Source: Bog-473 sp963782415
GTDB taxonomy: Bacteria > Actinomycetota > Acidimicrobiia > Acidimicrobiales > RAAP-2
Direction: 5' to 3'
Assembly: GCA_963782415.1 (NCBI GenBank)
Contig: CAWAJT010000004.1
Span: 1,012,643 to 1,076,642 of the forward strand
DNA length: 64,000 nucleotides
Shown: positions 16,220-23,954 of the stretch, one piece after another
Layout of the letters: every line of letters starts with the position of its first letter
How positions within the stretch are numbered: position 1 is the first letter of the stretch
Position numbers and translations under genes: made by a program
Notes under the pieces: generated by a model
Database searches by the model: none
Seen by the model: the letters and a program-made list of their open reading frames with translations, nothing else
What the model was told of the DNA's origin: nothing

Positions 16220-17839
16220 ATGTTGCGCGTCCGCTCCCTCGGGACGGTTCCCTACCACGAGGCGTACGCGCTGCAGCATGCCCTGGCGGTCGAAGCGGCC
16301 GACGAGTACCTGCTGGTCTTGCAACACCCCCACACGTTCACGCTCGGTGTCCATGCCGACGAACGCAACGTGCTGGTGGACCCGGCGAGCGTGGATGCCG
16401 TGCTCGAGCGAACCGACCGCGGCGGCGACGTCACGTATCACGGTCCCGGTCAGCTCGTGGCCTACCCGATCGTTACCGTGCCCGACGATCCGGCCTCAGG
16501 TCCCCAGCATGTCCATCGACTGGAGCGGGTCGTGATCGAGACCCTGGCCGACCTCGGACTCCTTGGAGCCTCGACCGAGGACGCCTTCCCCGGAGTATGG
16601 CTGGACGCCGGCGGTCAGGACGCCCGGAAGATCGCGGCGATCGGGGTGCGGACCGTGCGCGACGGATCGGGGCGTCGCCGGACGCTCCACGGTGTTGCGC
16701 TCAACGTCGTGACGGATCTCGCCATGTTCGGTCATATCGTGCCCTGCGGCATCGCCGACCGTGGGGTGACCTCGTTGGAAGCCGAGGGTCACGAGGTCTC
16801 CATGGACGTCGTGATCGACACATTCGTGGCCAGGGCGGCCGCGGCCTTCGGCGGTGGCAGCGTGGAGCGTCACGATGTGACCCGGGGACCAGCCGACCCC
16901 TTGGGCCATTCGACAGTGGCGGAGCGACCGCTGCTGCGCCGGCTCCGGCAGGCCGGGGTGGCGCCAGAAGAAGGCCTTGCCATCGAGCAGCGCAAGCCCG
17001 ACTGGTTGCGGGTGCCCGTCCGCATCGGCAAGGGCTACCGTCAGCTCGGAGGCACGGTCCATGATTTCGGACTCGTCACCGTGTGCGAGGAGGCGGGTTG
17101 CCCGAACATCTACGAATGCTGGGCCGAGGGCACGGCGACCTTCATGATCAACGGCGAACGCTGCACGCGTGCCTGCGGGTTCTGCCAGGTGGACACTCGT
17201 CATCCCCTGCCGCTCTCATCCGACGAGCCGGATCGGGTGGCGCAGGCGGTCGAGCGGATGGGACTCGGACATGCGGTGATCACCTGCGTGGCGCGTGACG
17301 ACCTGCCCGACGGGGGGGCGGGTGCGATGGCCGAGACCATCAGGTCCATTCGCGCCCGCACGCCGGCCACCACTGTGGAGGTGCTCATCTCGGATTGCCG
17401 TGGCGACACCGCCTCGCTCGATGCCATTGTCGAGGCCCGTCCTGACGTGCTGAATCACAACATTGAGACCGTGGCCCGGCTCCAACGCGCCGTGCGTCCA
17501 TCGGCCGGCTATGCCCGCAGCCTGGCCGTGCTCGCCCGCGCCGGTCAGGCCGGCCTCGTGACGAAGTCCGGGCTGATGGTGGGGCTCGGCGAACGCGAGG
17601 ATGAGGTCGTGGCCACCATGGCCGACCTGCGCGGCGTGGGTGTCTCCATCGTGACGGTCGGACAGTACCTGCGCCCCAGCCGAGACCACCTTCCCGTGTC
17701 CCGCTACTGGGCGCCGGAGGAATTCGATCGCCTCCGCGAAATCGGAGCGGCCCTCGGCGTCGCGCACGTCGAGGCCTCGCCGCTGACGCGGTCGAGCTAT
17801 CACGCCCGGGACGCAGCTGTGGCGGCCCGTCGAACCTGA
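16220..17839 (+). CDS. lipB-lipA: LipB-LipA fusion: octanoyltransferase plus lipoyl synthase
   Basis: One uninterrupted 539-residue protein joins two steps of lipoate synthesis. Residues 1 to ~225 are LipB: 'RGGDVTYHGPGQLVAYP' (67-83), catalytic Lys137 (ARKIAAIGVR) and acyl-carrying Cys176 (IVPCGI). Residues ~257-539 are LipA: auxiliary cluster Cys289, Cys294, Cys300 (CEEAGCPNIYEC), radical-SAM cluster Cys315, Cys319, Cys322 (CTRACGFC) and the C-terminal RSSYHA whose Ser binds the auxiliary cluster. Both halves keep all catalytic residues, so both should be active. The ATG at 16220 lies 10 bases after the E2 stop, so enzyme and acceptor are probably co-expressed. Confidence 0.93.
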   Translation: MLRVRSLGTVPYHEAYALQHALAVEAADEYLLVLQHPHTFTLGVHADERNVLVDPASVDAVLERTDRGGDVTYHGPGQLVAYPIVTVPDDPASGPQHVHRLERVVIETLADLGLLGASTEDAFPGVWLDAGGQDARKIAAIGVRTVRDGSGRRRTLHGVALNVVTDLAMFGHIVPCGIADRGVTSLEAEGHEVSMDVVIDTFVARAAAAFGGGSVERHDVTRGPADPLGHSTVAERPLLRRLRQAGVAPEEGLAIEQRKPDWLRVPVRIGKGYRQLGGTVHDFGLVTVCEEAGCPNIYECWAEGTATFMINGERCTRACGFCQVDTRHPLPLSSDEPDRVAQAVERMGLGHAVITCVARDDLPDGGAGAMAETIRSIRARTPATTVEVLISDCRGDTASLDAIVEARPDVLNHNIETVARLQRAVRPSAGYARSLAVLARAGQAGLVTKSGLMVGLGEREDEVVATMADLRGVGVSIVTVGQYLRPSRDHLPVSRYWAPEEFDRLREIGAALGVAHVEASPLTRSSYHARDAAVAARRT

Positions 17840-18189
17840 GCGCGCTTCTCAAGCTCGGCCTTCGACCGCCTTGGGGCATGTCGAGGAAGGAGGCGTGAGG
17901 TTCGAGCTCGTTGAGCCCGTCGTACGCATGTCCGACGAGGTCGATGTTGGTGATCCTGGCCACCTCGGGAGAATCGGGTTGCGGACGGATCTTCTGTCGA
18001 GCTTCCAGGTGGCCCTCCCGCCGATGTGGCCGTGCGGAGGCGCAGGTGCGTGTCGCGGAGGTTGCGATCGTCAATGTCGACCGGATCGAAGAGGCCACCG
18101 GAAGGGCACGCATCATCCACCGCTGCTCCCGTTCTGCCTGTGCGTAGCGCCCGTCCGCGGAACCGGTGTGTCGGCGACGGGCGGCGTGG
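17840..18189. other. No intact gene; unassigned stretch
   Basis: No reading frame here looks like a complete gene. One minus-strand frame gives a protein-like run around 17880-17990 (ARITNIDLVGHAYDGLNELE) without start, RBS or recognisable family; it could be a relic. I see no RNA gene, repeat or terminator. Confidence 0.4.
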
Positions 18190-18194
18190 CTGGT

Positions 18195-18569
18195 ACCCCA
18201 TCAACGCCCCTTGGAGGACAGCCTGGGTCTGGATGACGAGCGACCGACCGACGTTCTGTCGTCGACCACGTCCGCCGGCACGACGATCGGGTGCCGCCCG
18301 ACGTCTCGCGGCGCGGCAACCGCCCTGGCGGAACCGGAGTGCACGCCGCGGTAGAAGTTGGTCTTGGAGTCGAACGTCGACGTTGTGGCTCCCTCCGGCA
18401 GGTTCAGGTACGCGCAGATCGCTCCGACACTGTCGGCAAGCGCCGTCAGCGCGCCACCATGGAGGGTTCCACCGCTCGGGGCACCGCTCGGGCGACCGGG
18501 TCAACGTGCCGACCACAGTTCCGGCTCTGCGCTGTCGATTTCGATGCCGATGGTCCCGCTGAACGACAT
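18195..18569 (-). pseudogene. PaaI/hotdog-type thioesterase, broken frame
   Basis: On the minus strand from the ATG at 18569, pieces of a PaaI-family thioesterase appear in order but in changing frames: 'MSFSGTIGIEIDSAEPELW', then a TGA at 18503-18501; 'TRSPERC' in a shifted frame; then back to the first frame with 'GGTLHGGALTALADSVGAIC' (the HGGA motif of the family) and 'TFDSKTNFYRGV'; finally 'SLVIQTQAVLQ' in another frame near 18215-18235. About three single-base indels separate it from a normal ~125-residue enzyme that hydrolyses acyl-CoA thioesters. Either a decayed gene or a sequence-error victim. Confidence 0.75.
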
Positions 18570-18810
18570 CAGCGCGAGAAGGTCGTTGGGATTGTCGGCA
18601 TGCGGTCGCGGCAATCGGTTTCTCTCTTGCTGCGGATCGTCGTCACGGTCATGGTAGGCAGCGCACGTGGATGCGCCCATCACTGCCATCGGACTTGGGT
18701 CCTTTCGGATCCGCGTCCGGTGCCCTAGCGTCTCAGCACCCACGATGTGCACGGGAGAGGGGTCGGCGTGAAGAACCGCTCGGTCAAGGTGGTTCATCCG
18801 AGGGGCTGTC

Positions 18811-20004
18811 GTGGTCCTGGCGGCGGTGCTCACGGCAGGAGTCGCCGTCGCACCCAGGGCGGGGGCGGCAGCGGCGGTGTCCAGGGAAGTTCCAGGGGTC
18901 TCGACAAAGATCGTGGCCGGCGACACCGTGCCGACGGTGCGGGCGGTGGGTCCGAAATCGTTCACGAAGCCCGGGCCGCTGGGCGTGGGGGAAACGACGC
19001 TGACGTTGCCGACGGACGGTGCGCCCGTCGAGGTCTGGTATCCGGCCACCCCGGCGAGTGTGAAGGGAAAGGCCGAGGCGACGTACGACGTCTCCACGTG
19101 GCTGCCACCGAGCCTGAAGAAGCTGATTCCCGCCGGTTACTCGGTGAGCTATCCGAGTGGAGGCGTGGCGGGCGTTCCGATGGCGCCCGGCCGGTATCCG
19201 CTCGTCGTCTTCAGTCACGGGTACGCGGGCTTTCGTGACCAGTCGACCTTCCTCACCGCCCTCCTTGCCTCATGGGGATTCGTCGTCGCCGCACCCGATC
19301 ATTTCAGTCGGGACCTGACCGAGGTCCTGGGTGGTCCGACCGGCGCAACCAAGCAGACGACCGATGTACAGGATCTCAAAGCCACGATCGTGCTGATGAA
19401 GTCCGAGAACGCGCGGTCGTCGAGCCCCTTCTACCGTCACGTGGATGCGAGGCGCCTCGGCGCCGTCGGGCACTCGGCCGGAGGCGCGGCCGTCGAGGCT
19501 CTGGCTGCCACCGACCCCCAGGTGACGACGTTCATCGGGTTGGCGGGGGCCACGGTCGGCGCGTTCGCCCAGTCGAAGAAGGGTCCGGACAGCATCGTTC
19601 CCCACCAGCCGGGCATGTTGATGTCGGGCACGTCGGACAAGGTCGTCCCCGATGTCGGCATCATCAAGGCCTATGGACGCCTCCACAGCCCGAAGCGCCT
19701 GATCCTTCTCCGTGGCGCAGGCCACCTGGCGTTCGCCGACCTGTGTGAAGTCGGATCGGCGCAAGGCGGACTGCTCTCCATCGCCGCCGTCCTGCACGTG
19801 CCTGTGCCGGCCCCGCTGGTCCCGCTGGCCTCTGACGGGTGCAGTGCGCCGGACCTGTCACCGCCTCTGGCGTGGCCGGTCATCCGTCAGGCCGTCACCG
19901 CCCAGCTTCGCCATGTCTTCGGATTCGACCGCTCAACCGCCGGCTTGACCGGGATCGCTGCCGCCTTTCCCACGGTGGTGGCGGCCTCGCACGCCGTCCG
20001 CTGA
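18811..20004 (+). CDS. Secreted alpha/beta hydrolase (lipase/chlorophyllase-like), N-terminus out of frame
   Basis: The continuous frame gives a hydrolase with 'YPLVVFSHGYAGFRDQSTFL' (oxyanion region), the nucleophile elbow 'GAVGHSAGGAAVEALAA', an Asp-containing 'SGTSDKVVPDVGI' and 'RGAGHLAFADLCEV', as in PET-hydrolase/chlorophyllase-like lipases. From GTG 18811 the signal peptide lacks a charged head. A better start is GTG 18768 after GGGAGAGG: it encodes VKNRSVKVVHPR, and removing one G from the GGGG at 18802-18805 fuses it in frame to 'AVVVLAAVLTAGVAVA', a complete Sec signal. The true gene is probably 18768-20004 with an extra G. Substrate unknown. Confidence 0.8.
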   Translation: MVLAAVLTAGVAVAPRAGAAAAVSREVPGVSTKIVAGDTVPTVRAVGPKSFTKPGPLGVGETTLTLPTDGAPVEVWYPATPASVKGKAEATYDVSTWLPPSLKKLIPAGYSVSYPSGGVAGVPMAPGRYPLVVFSHGYAGFRDQSTFLTALLASWGFVVAAPDHFSRDLTEVLGGPTGATKQTTDVQDLKATIVLMKSENARSSSPFYRHVDARRLGAVGHSAGGAAVEALAATDPQVTTFIGLAGATVGAFAQSKKGPDSIVPHQPGMLMSGTSDKVVPDVGIIKAYGRLHSPKRLILLRGAGHLAFADLCEVGSAQGGLLSIAAVLHVPVPAPLVPLASDGCSAPDLSPPLAWPVIRQAVTAQLRHVFGFDRSTAGLTGIAAAFPTVVAASHAVR

Positions 20005-20150
20005 GCCTTCGCGCCCGCACATCACGCGTCACGGCGCTCGTCGGCCGGCGAGTCTGCGCCCGTCGCGGCCCTGGGGCGAGACACGCGTCGACCCCGGCGT
20101 GACTCCATGGCAAACGTCGCACATCCCGGAGGCGTCGCGCCGGTCCGCCC

Positions 20151-20265
20151 GTTGATCCACCGGGGAACGACGACCGCATCCTCGACTTCTCGTCGGCTGT
20201 CACGGGTTCGCTGTTCTTCGTCCCGACCGGTGACTTCATCGATGACCCGCCTCAGCTGCCGGTCG
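20151..20265 (+). pseudogene. Relic of a DyP-type peroxidase C-terminus
   Basis: One forward frame reads 'DPPGNDDRILDFSSAVTG' followed by 'SLFFVPTGDFIDDPPQLP'. This strongly resembles the last ~40 residues of actinobacterial dye-decolourising peroxidases as I know them. Nothing upstream (20005-20150) continues the family and there is no start codon, so only a tail fragment remains, probably from a deletion or rearrangement. Confidence 0.5.
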
Positions 20266-20740
20266 GGGCAACGACAACGTCGCGACGGGGGTGGAGCTGC
20301 CGCCGACGAGGAGGATGTTGGCCCGGGCCCGTCCGGGGATGGCAATTGGTCCCATGCCATCGGGGGCTCCGCGCCACCCGGTGGCACCGTCTGCCTGCAG
20401 GCTGGGCCGACGCTCGCGCCGTCGTCGCGCTCCGAGCTTGCGTTACGGGTTGGATCCAGCGCCCCGGATCGGTTGACTGCGCATGGCCCATTCCCTCGTT
20501 CCCGCCCACCGGTACGGTCATGATCGGGTGTTCCGGCGTGCCGACGCCGCAACTGGCGCACGTGCGGTACGTCGCCCAGAACGGCGTCGTCAACAAACAC
20601 CATCACGCTTGCCAAGCCGCCGACCTCCCCCGACGCTGAATGTGGACGCATTCCTGAGCCGTGTCCACGATGACCGCACGCCGCGGCCCGGTCCGCCGAA
20701 CCCGCCATAATGCCCTTGCGAAGGATCGACCGGAGGCACC
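20266..20740. other. Intergenic stretch without a recognisable gene
   Basis: Several overlapping open frames exist on both strands, but all are Arg/Pro/Ser-rich and of the kind that arise by chance in GC-rich DNA. I recognise no family, RNA or repeat. The last ~20 bases hold the GGAGG ribosome site of the following acyl-CoA dehydrogenase. Confidence 0.5.
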
Positions 20741-21898
20741 ATGTACCTGGGATTCACGGAGGACCAACGGAGCCTGCAGCACGAGCTCCGGCTGTACTTC
20801 GAGGCACTCGTTGCAGACGTCGAGGGCTCCACCGATGACGAGCCGTCCTACCTCCGCTACATCCGTCGAATGGGCGAGGACGGCTGGCTGGGGCTCGGCT
20901 GGCCTCTCGAGTACGGAGGCCAGGCTCGGGGGGCGATTGAGCAGATGATCTTCGTGGAGGAGTCCCATTGGGCCGGCGTGCCATTGCCGCTGCTCACGTT
21001 GAACAGCGTCGGTCCGACGCTCATGGCGCTCGGAACCGATGAGCAGAAACAGCGACTCCTGCCCGGGATCCTCAAAGGGCAGGTCCATTTTTCCATCGGT
21101 TACACGGAGCCCTCGGCGGGCACCGATCTGGCCTCGCTCAAGACCCGAGCCGTCCGAGACGGGGACGAGTACGTGATCAACGGTCAAAAGGTCTTCACCA
21201 GCGCGATCCAATACGCCGACTACGTCTGGCTGGCCACGCGGACCGACCCTGACGCGCCAAAGCACAAGGGCCTCTCGGTCTTCATCGTGCCCGTCGATAC
21301 CCCGGGGTTTCACTGGACGCCACTGGCCACCATTGTCGGTGACATCACGAGCTCGACGTTCTACGAGGACGTACGTGTACCCGCCGCCAATCTCGTCGGC
21401 GCCGAGAACCAGGGCTGGAAGCTGATCACCAACCAGCTCAACCACGAGCGGGTGGCGATCTGTCCGGCTTCGGGTCTTCTCAGGAGCCTCACCGAAGTGC
21501 GACGCTGGGCGCAGGACCACCGCCGGCCGGGCGGGGCCAAGGTCATCGACAGCGAGTGGGTGCAGATCCTGCTCGCCAGGGCGCACGCCAAGGTCGACGT
21601 GCTCAAGCTGTTCAACTGGAAAGTGGCGTGGGCATCCGACAGGGGACTCAACCCGGCTGACGCGTCGGCCACCAAGGTCTACGGGACGGAGCTCGCGCTC
21701 GAGGTCTACCGCCTCCTGCTCGAGATCGTCGGCCAGGCGGGGTATCTCACCGAAGGCTCCCCGACAGCCGTTCTGCGGGGCCGCCTGGAGCAGCAGGCTC
21801 GAAACCAGACCATCTTCACCTTCGGTGGCGGGACCAACGAGGTCCAGCGCGACATCGTGGCCATGATCGGCTTGGGGATGCCCCGCGCACCGCGGTGA
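20741..21898 (+). CDS. Acyl-CoA dehydrogenase (FadE-type)
   Basis: 385-residue flavoprotein of the acyl-CoA dehydrogenase family, with a good GGAGG site before the ATG. Visible motifs: 'LGLGWPLEYGGQARGAIEQM', 'IGYTEPSAGTDLASLKTRA' (flavin/substrate loop), 'INGQKVFTSAIQYADYVWLA', 'NQLNHERVAI' and 'FTFGGGTNEVQRDIVAMIGL' near the C-terminus. The pattern is like the sterol- and cholesterol-side-chain FadE enzymes, which often act as heteromers. The proposed catalytic base is not assigned here. The nearest partner type in the window is the acyl-CoA dehydrogenase at 5210. Confidence 0.9.
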   Translation: MYLGFTEDQRSLQHELRLYFEALVADVEGSTDDEPSYLRYIRRMGEDGWLGLGWPLEYGGQARGAIEQMIFVEESHWAGVPLPLLTLNSVGPTLMALGTDEQKQRLLPGILKGQVHFSIGYTEPSAGTDLASLKTRAVRDGDEYVINGQKVFTSAIQYADYVWLATRTDPDAPKHKGLSVFIVPVDTPGFHWTPLATIVGDITSSTFYEDVRVPAANLVGAENQGWKLITNQLNHERVAICPASGLLRSLTEVRRWAQDHRRPGGAKVIDSEWVQILLARAHAKVDVLKLFNWKVAWASDRGLNPADASATKVYGTELALEVYRLLLEIVGQAGYLTEGSPTAVLRGRLEQQARNQTIFTFGGGTNEVQRDIVAMIGLGMPRAPR

Positions 21899-21899
21899 C

Positions 21900-21913
21900 G
21901 ATCTGATCAGATC
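21900..21913. promoter_or_regulatory. 14-bp perfect palindrome upstream of the ClpN gene
   Basis: GATCTGATCAGATC is a perfect palindrome, one base after the acyl-CoA dehydrogenase stop and 48 bases before the next start. It has no loop and no T-run, so an operator is more likely than a terminator. A similar core (TCTGATCAGATC) at 51741-51752 lies in coding sequence, so chance is possible. Confidence 0.3.
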
Positions 21914-21961
21914 CACGGAATTCCCCTGGAAGTCCGGGCTCTGCGCAGTAGCCTGCTTCAC

Positions 21962-22648
21962 GTGTTCGAACGCTTTACCGACCGAGCACGGAGGGTCTTG
22001 ACCTTCGCCCAGGAAGAGGCCCGCCTGCTCAACCACAGCTTCATCGGCACCGAGCACGTCCTCCTCGGACTGCTGCGGGAGGGCGAGGGGCTCGGGGCGG
22101 TGGCGCTCAGGGAACTCGGCGTGTCCCTCGAGGCCGCGCGCCAGCAGGTTGAGGCGGTCATTGGCACGGCCGGATCGGCGCCGGCCGGATCGCCGCCGTT
22201 CACTCCACGTGCCAAGAAGGTTCTGGAACTCGCGCTCCGTGAGGCGCTGCAGATGAATCACAGTTACATCGGCACGGAGCACATTCTGCTCGGGCTCGTG
22301 CGAGAAGGCGAGGGTGTGGCGGCCACGGTGCTCGTCAGTATGGGGGCCGATCTGGGGCGGGTGCGCCAAGAAGTGATCAAGCTGATGACGGGTGCGCCTG
22401 AGACGACCCGTGCCGGCACCGAGGTGCACGAGCCGGGTCCATCCGGGGAGGGGGCAGTTCGGGATCCCTGCTGCCCACGATGTCGCGGGGACCTCAGCGA
22501 GGTGGCCCGACTGCGGCAGATGATCGTGCCGCCAGAAGATCCGAACGATCAACCGATCGCAGCAACAGTCGTCTACTGCATGCGCTGCGGGACCACGTTG
22601 CACATGCTCAAGACTGACGGCTCGAGCGAGGCCCGAAGAGCTGTCTGA
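21962..22648 (+). CDS. Double Clp N-domain protein with C-terminal zinc ribbon
   Basis: 228 residues from GTG 21962. Residues 1-67 and 79-143 are two tandem Clp N repeats ('HSFIGTEHVLLGLLREGEG' and 'HSYIGTEHILLGLVREGEG'), nearly identical to the adaptor-binding N-terminal domain of ClpC. The AAA+ ATPase modules are absent. Instead a Gly/Pro linker leads to Cys171-x2-Cys174 and Cys206-x2-Cys209 (CPRC, CMRC), a likely zinc ribbon. It could act as an adaptor or decoy that binds ClpC substrates such as phospho-arginine proteins; this is inference. The next gene starts two bases after its stop. Confidence 0.85.
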   Translation: MFERFTDRARRVLTFAQEEARLLNHSFIGTEHVLLGLLREGEGLGAVALRELGVSLEAARQQVEAVIGTAGSAPAGSPPFTPRAKKVLELALREALQMNHSYIGTEHILLGLVREGEGVAATVLVSMGADLGRVRQEVIKLMTGAPETTRAGTEVHEPGPSGEGAVRDPCCPRCRGDLSEVARLRQMIVPPEDPNDQPIAATVVYCMRCGTTLHMLKTDGSSEARRAV

Positions 22649-22650
22649 CC

Positions 22651-23031
22651 GTGGTCCACTTCGCCTATGCGGTCGACGCGCGCTATCTGCCGGTGCTCCT
22701 GCCCTTCTTGCTGCGACCGTCCAGGGACGGTGTCACGCTCACCGACGACGGGAGATTGGTCGCGACCTTCGGGTTCGTGTCGCTGACGACACCACTGGAG
22801 AACGTCACGGGCGGACACGTCACGCGGCAGTACCGCTGGTGGACATCGTGCGGGGTTCGCATGTCCCGCGCCGACGACGGGCTGACGTTCGGGACCAACC
22901 GCGATGCAGGAGTCTGCATCCACTTCGCACAGAAGGTGCAGGGTCCGATCGGTCGTCGAACCCACTCGGCGCTCACGGTGACCGTTGCCGATGTCGAGGG
23001 CCTGGCCGCCGCGCTCGGCGAGAGCGGGTGA
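22651..23031 (+). CDS. Conserved protein of unknown function
   Basis: 126 residues from GTG 22651, only two bases after the ClpN-Zn gene, so probably in the same operon. I do not recognise a characterised family. The sequence is mixed alpha/beta with 'RLVATFGFVSLTTPLENV' and 'CGVRMSRADDGLTFGT', suggesting a small PH-like or SRPBCC-like beta fold, with no signal peptide, membrane segment or obvious catalytic motif. Confidence 0.65.
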   Translation: MVHFAYAVDARYLPVLLPFLLRPSRDGVTLTDDGRLVATFGFVSLTTPLENVTGGHVTRQYRWWTSCGVRMSRADDGLTFGTNRDAGVCIHFAQKVQGPIGRRTHSALTVTVADVEGLAAALGESG

Positions 23032-23038
23032 CGACGCC

Positions 23039-23434
23039 CTAGCCGGGCGGAGCGAAGAACTCCAAGGCGATGTTGTCGGGATCGCGGAAAGAGAGGCCCG
23101 ATCCGTACGGGGCGTCCACCACGCCGCCGTTCTCAATGCCCAACTCGTTGAGCTTGGACTCCCACGCTTCAAGCTCACCGCGGTTGGCACAGGCGAACGC
23201 GAGGTGGTCGAGCCCGGGTTGACGCTCGTCGAATGGATCCGAGCCGTGCGGGTCGGGGAACTGGTGGAGGCCGACGAGCGTCTGACTGCCCAACAGCCAG
23301 ACCACGTGGTGGAACGGTCCCGTGTCCTCATCGATCACGGGGGGACTACCGATCAGGCTCTGGTACCACGGACGGCTCCGATTGAGGTCCGTGACCGTCA
23401 GGGCCACATGTGTCACGCCGGGAAATTCAGGCAC
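23039..23434 (-). CDS. VOC (glyoxalase/dioxygenase) family protein
   Basis: 131 residues with two beta-alpha-beta-beta-beta modules typical of the vicinal-oxygen-chelate fold: 'VTHVALTVTDLNRSRPWYQ' at the start and 'GLDHLAFACANRGELEAW' plus 'GSGLSFRDPDNIALEFF' in the second half. The His and Glu positions (H in HVALT, H in LDHLAF, E in LEFF) could bind a metal. Substrate unknown. Convergent with the preceding gene, 7 bases apart. Confidence 0.85.
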   Translation of the reverse strand: MPEFPGVTHVALTVTDLNRSRPWYQSLIGSPPVIDEDTGPFHHVVWLLGSQTLVGLHQFPDPHGSDPFDERQPGLDHLAFACANRGELEAWESKLNELGIENGGVVDAPYGSGLSFRDPDNIALEFFAPPG

Positions 23435-23954
23435 AATGTCCTCCTTTGGTCATCCTCAACGCACGCTACCCCCGTGGCCTGGGAGCAGGGTGGGCCAACC
23501 TTCGCCCGTTGCCACCGTGGCGCCCGGCGCGGCCACGCGTGCAGCACACGCCCGGAATCTCAGGTCCGTCACAGCAGTCCGCCCGGCCTCGGCGCGAGTG
23601 CAGGGCTGGGAGCGCACCGCGCCGCCGGGGGAGGACGATGACGCGCCCGGCCGCCCGGCCGCCCGGCCGCCCGGCCGCCCGGGCGCCACGGCGCACCGTG
23701 AGGCCGAGGCAACCTCGACGTCGCTTTCCGGGCCCGCGACGCCGATGGGGTCGTCTTCACGCCACTCGTCCAGGGGCATGGAGAACCGAGGATCGGCGCG
23801 TGCGACGAGTCCGCGGTGGTGGAACTCGCCGCTCGCCGAGACGTCGGAGCACAGGCCGGCACGTCCGGAGCAATGGGAGCACGAGAGGGCCGACCGAAAG
23901 GATCTCCCGCGGTGGCCGTGCTCGGTCGCCTGGCGGGCGGCGGATGACGCGACG
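23435..23954. other. Non-coding, very GC-rich stretch
   Basis: About 520 bases with no credible gene; the open frames are Arg/Pro-rich shadows. It holds a short tandem repeat at 23643-23682. It precedes the VOC gene start and follows the 3' end of the GH26-like gene, so it should carry the VOC promoter, but I see no clear -10/-35. Confidence 0.5.
23643..23682. repeat. 8-bp tandem repeat (CCGCCCGG)n
   Basis: Four exact CCGCCCGG units run from 23651 to 23682, preceded by one variant (GCGCCCGG). The array is almost pure G+C and can fold on either strand. It lies in the gene-free stretch and may be a slippage-prone or simply low-complexity element. Confidence 0.8.

Noticed and set aside
17800..18516. 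238-codon minus-strand frame
   Set aside because: Only short pieces resemble a thioesterase, and these belong to a gene that changes frame; the rest is Arg-rich and meaningless in this frame.
20022..20708. 228-codon minus-strand frame between lipase and acyl-CoA dehydrogenase
   Set aside because: Composition is typical of chance frames (Arg, Gly, Pro, Asp), with no motif, ribosome site or family similarity; the plus strand carries the DyP-like relic instead.
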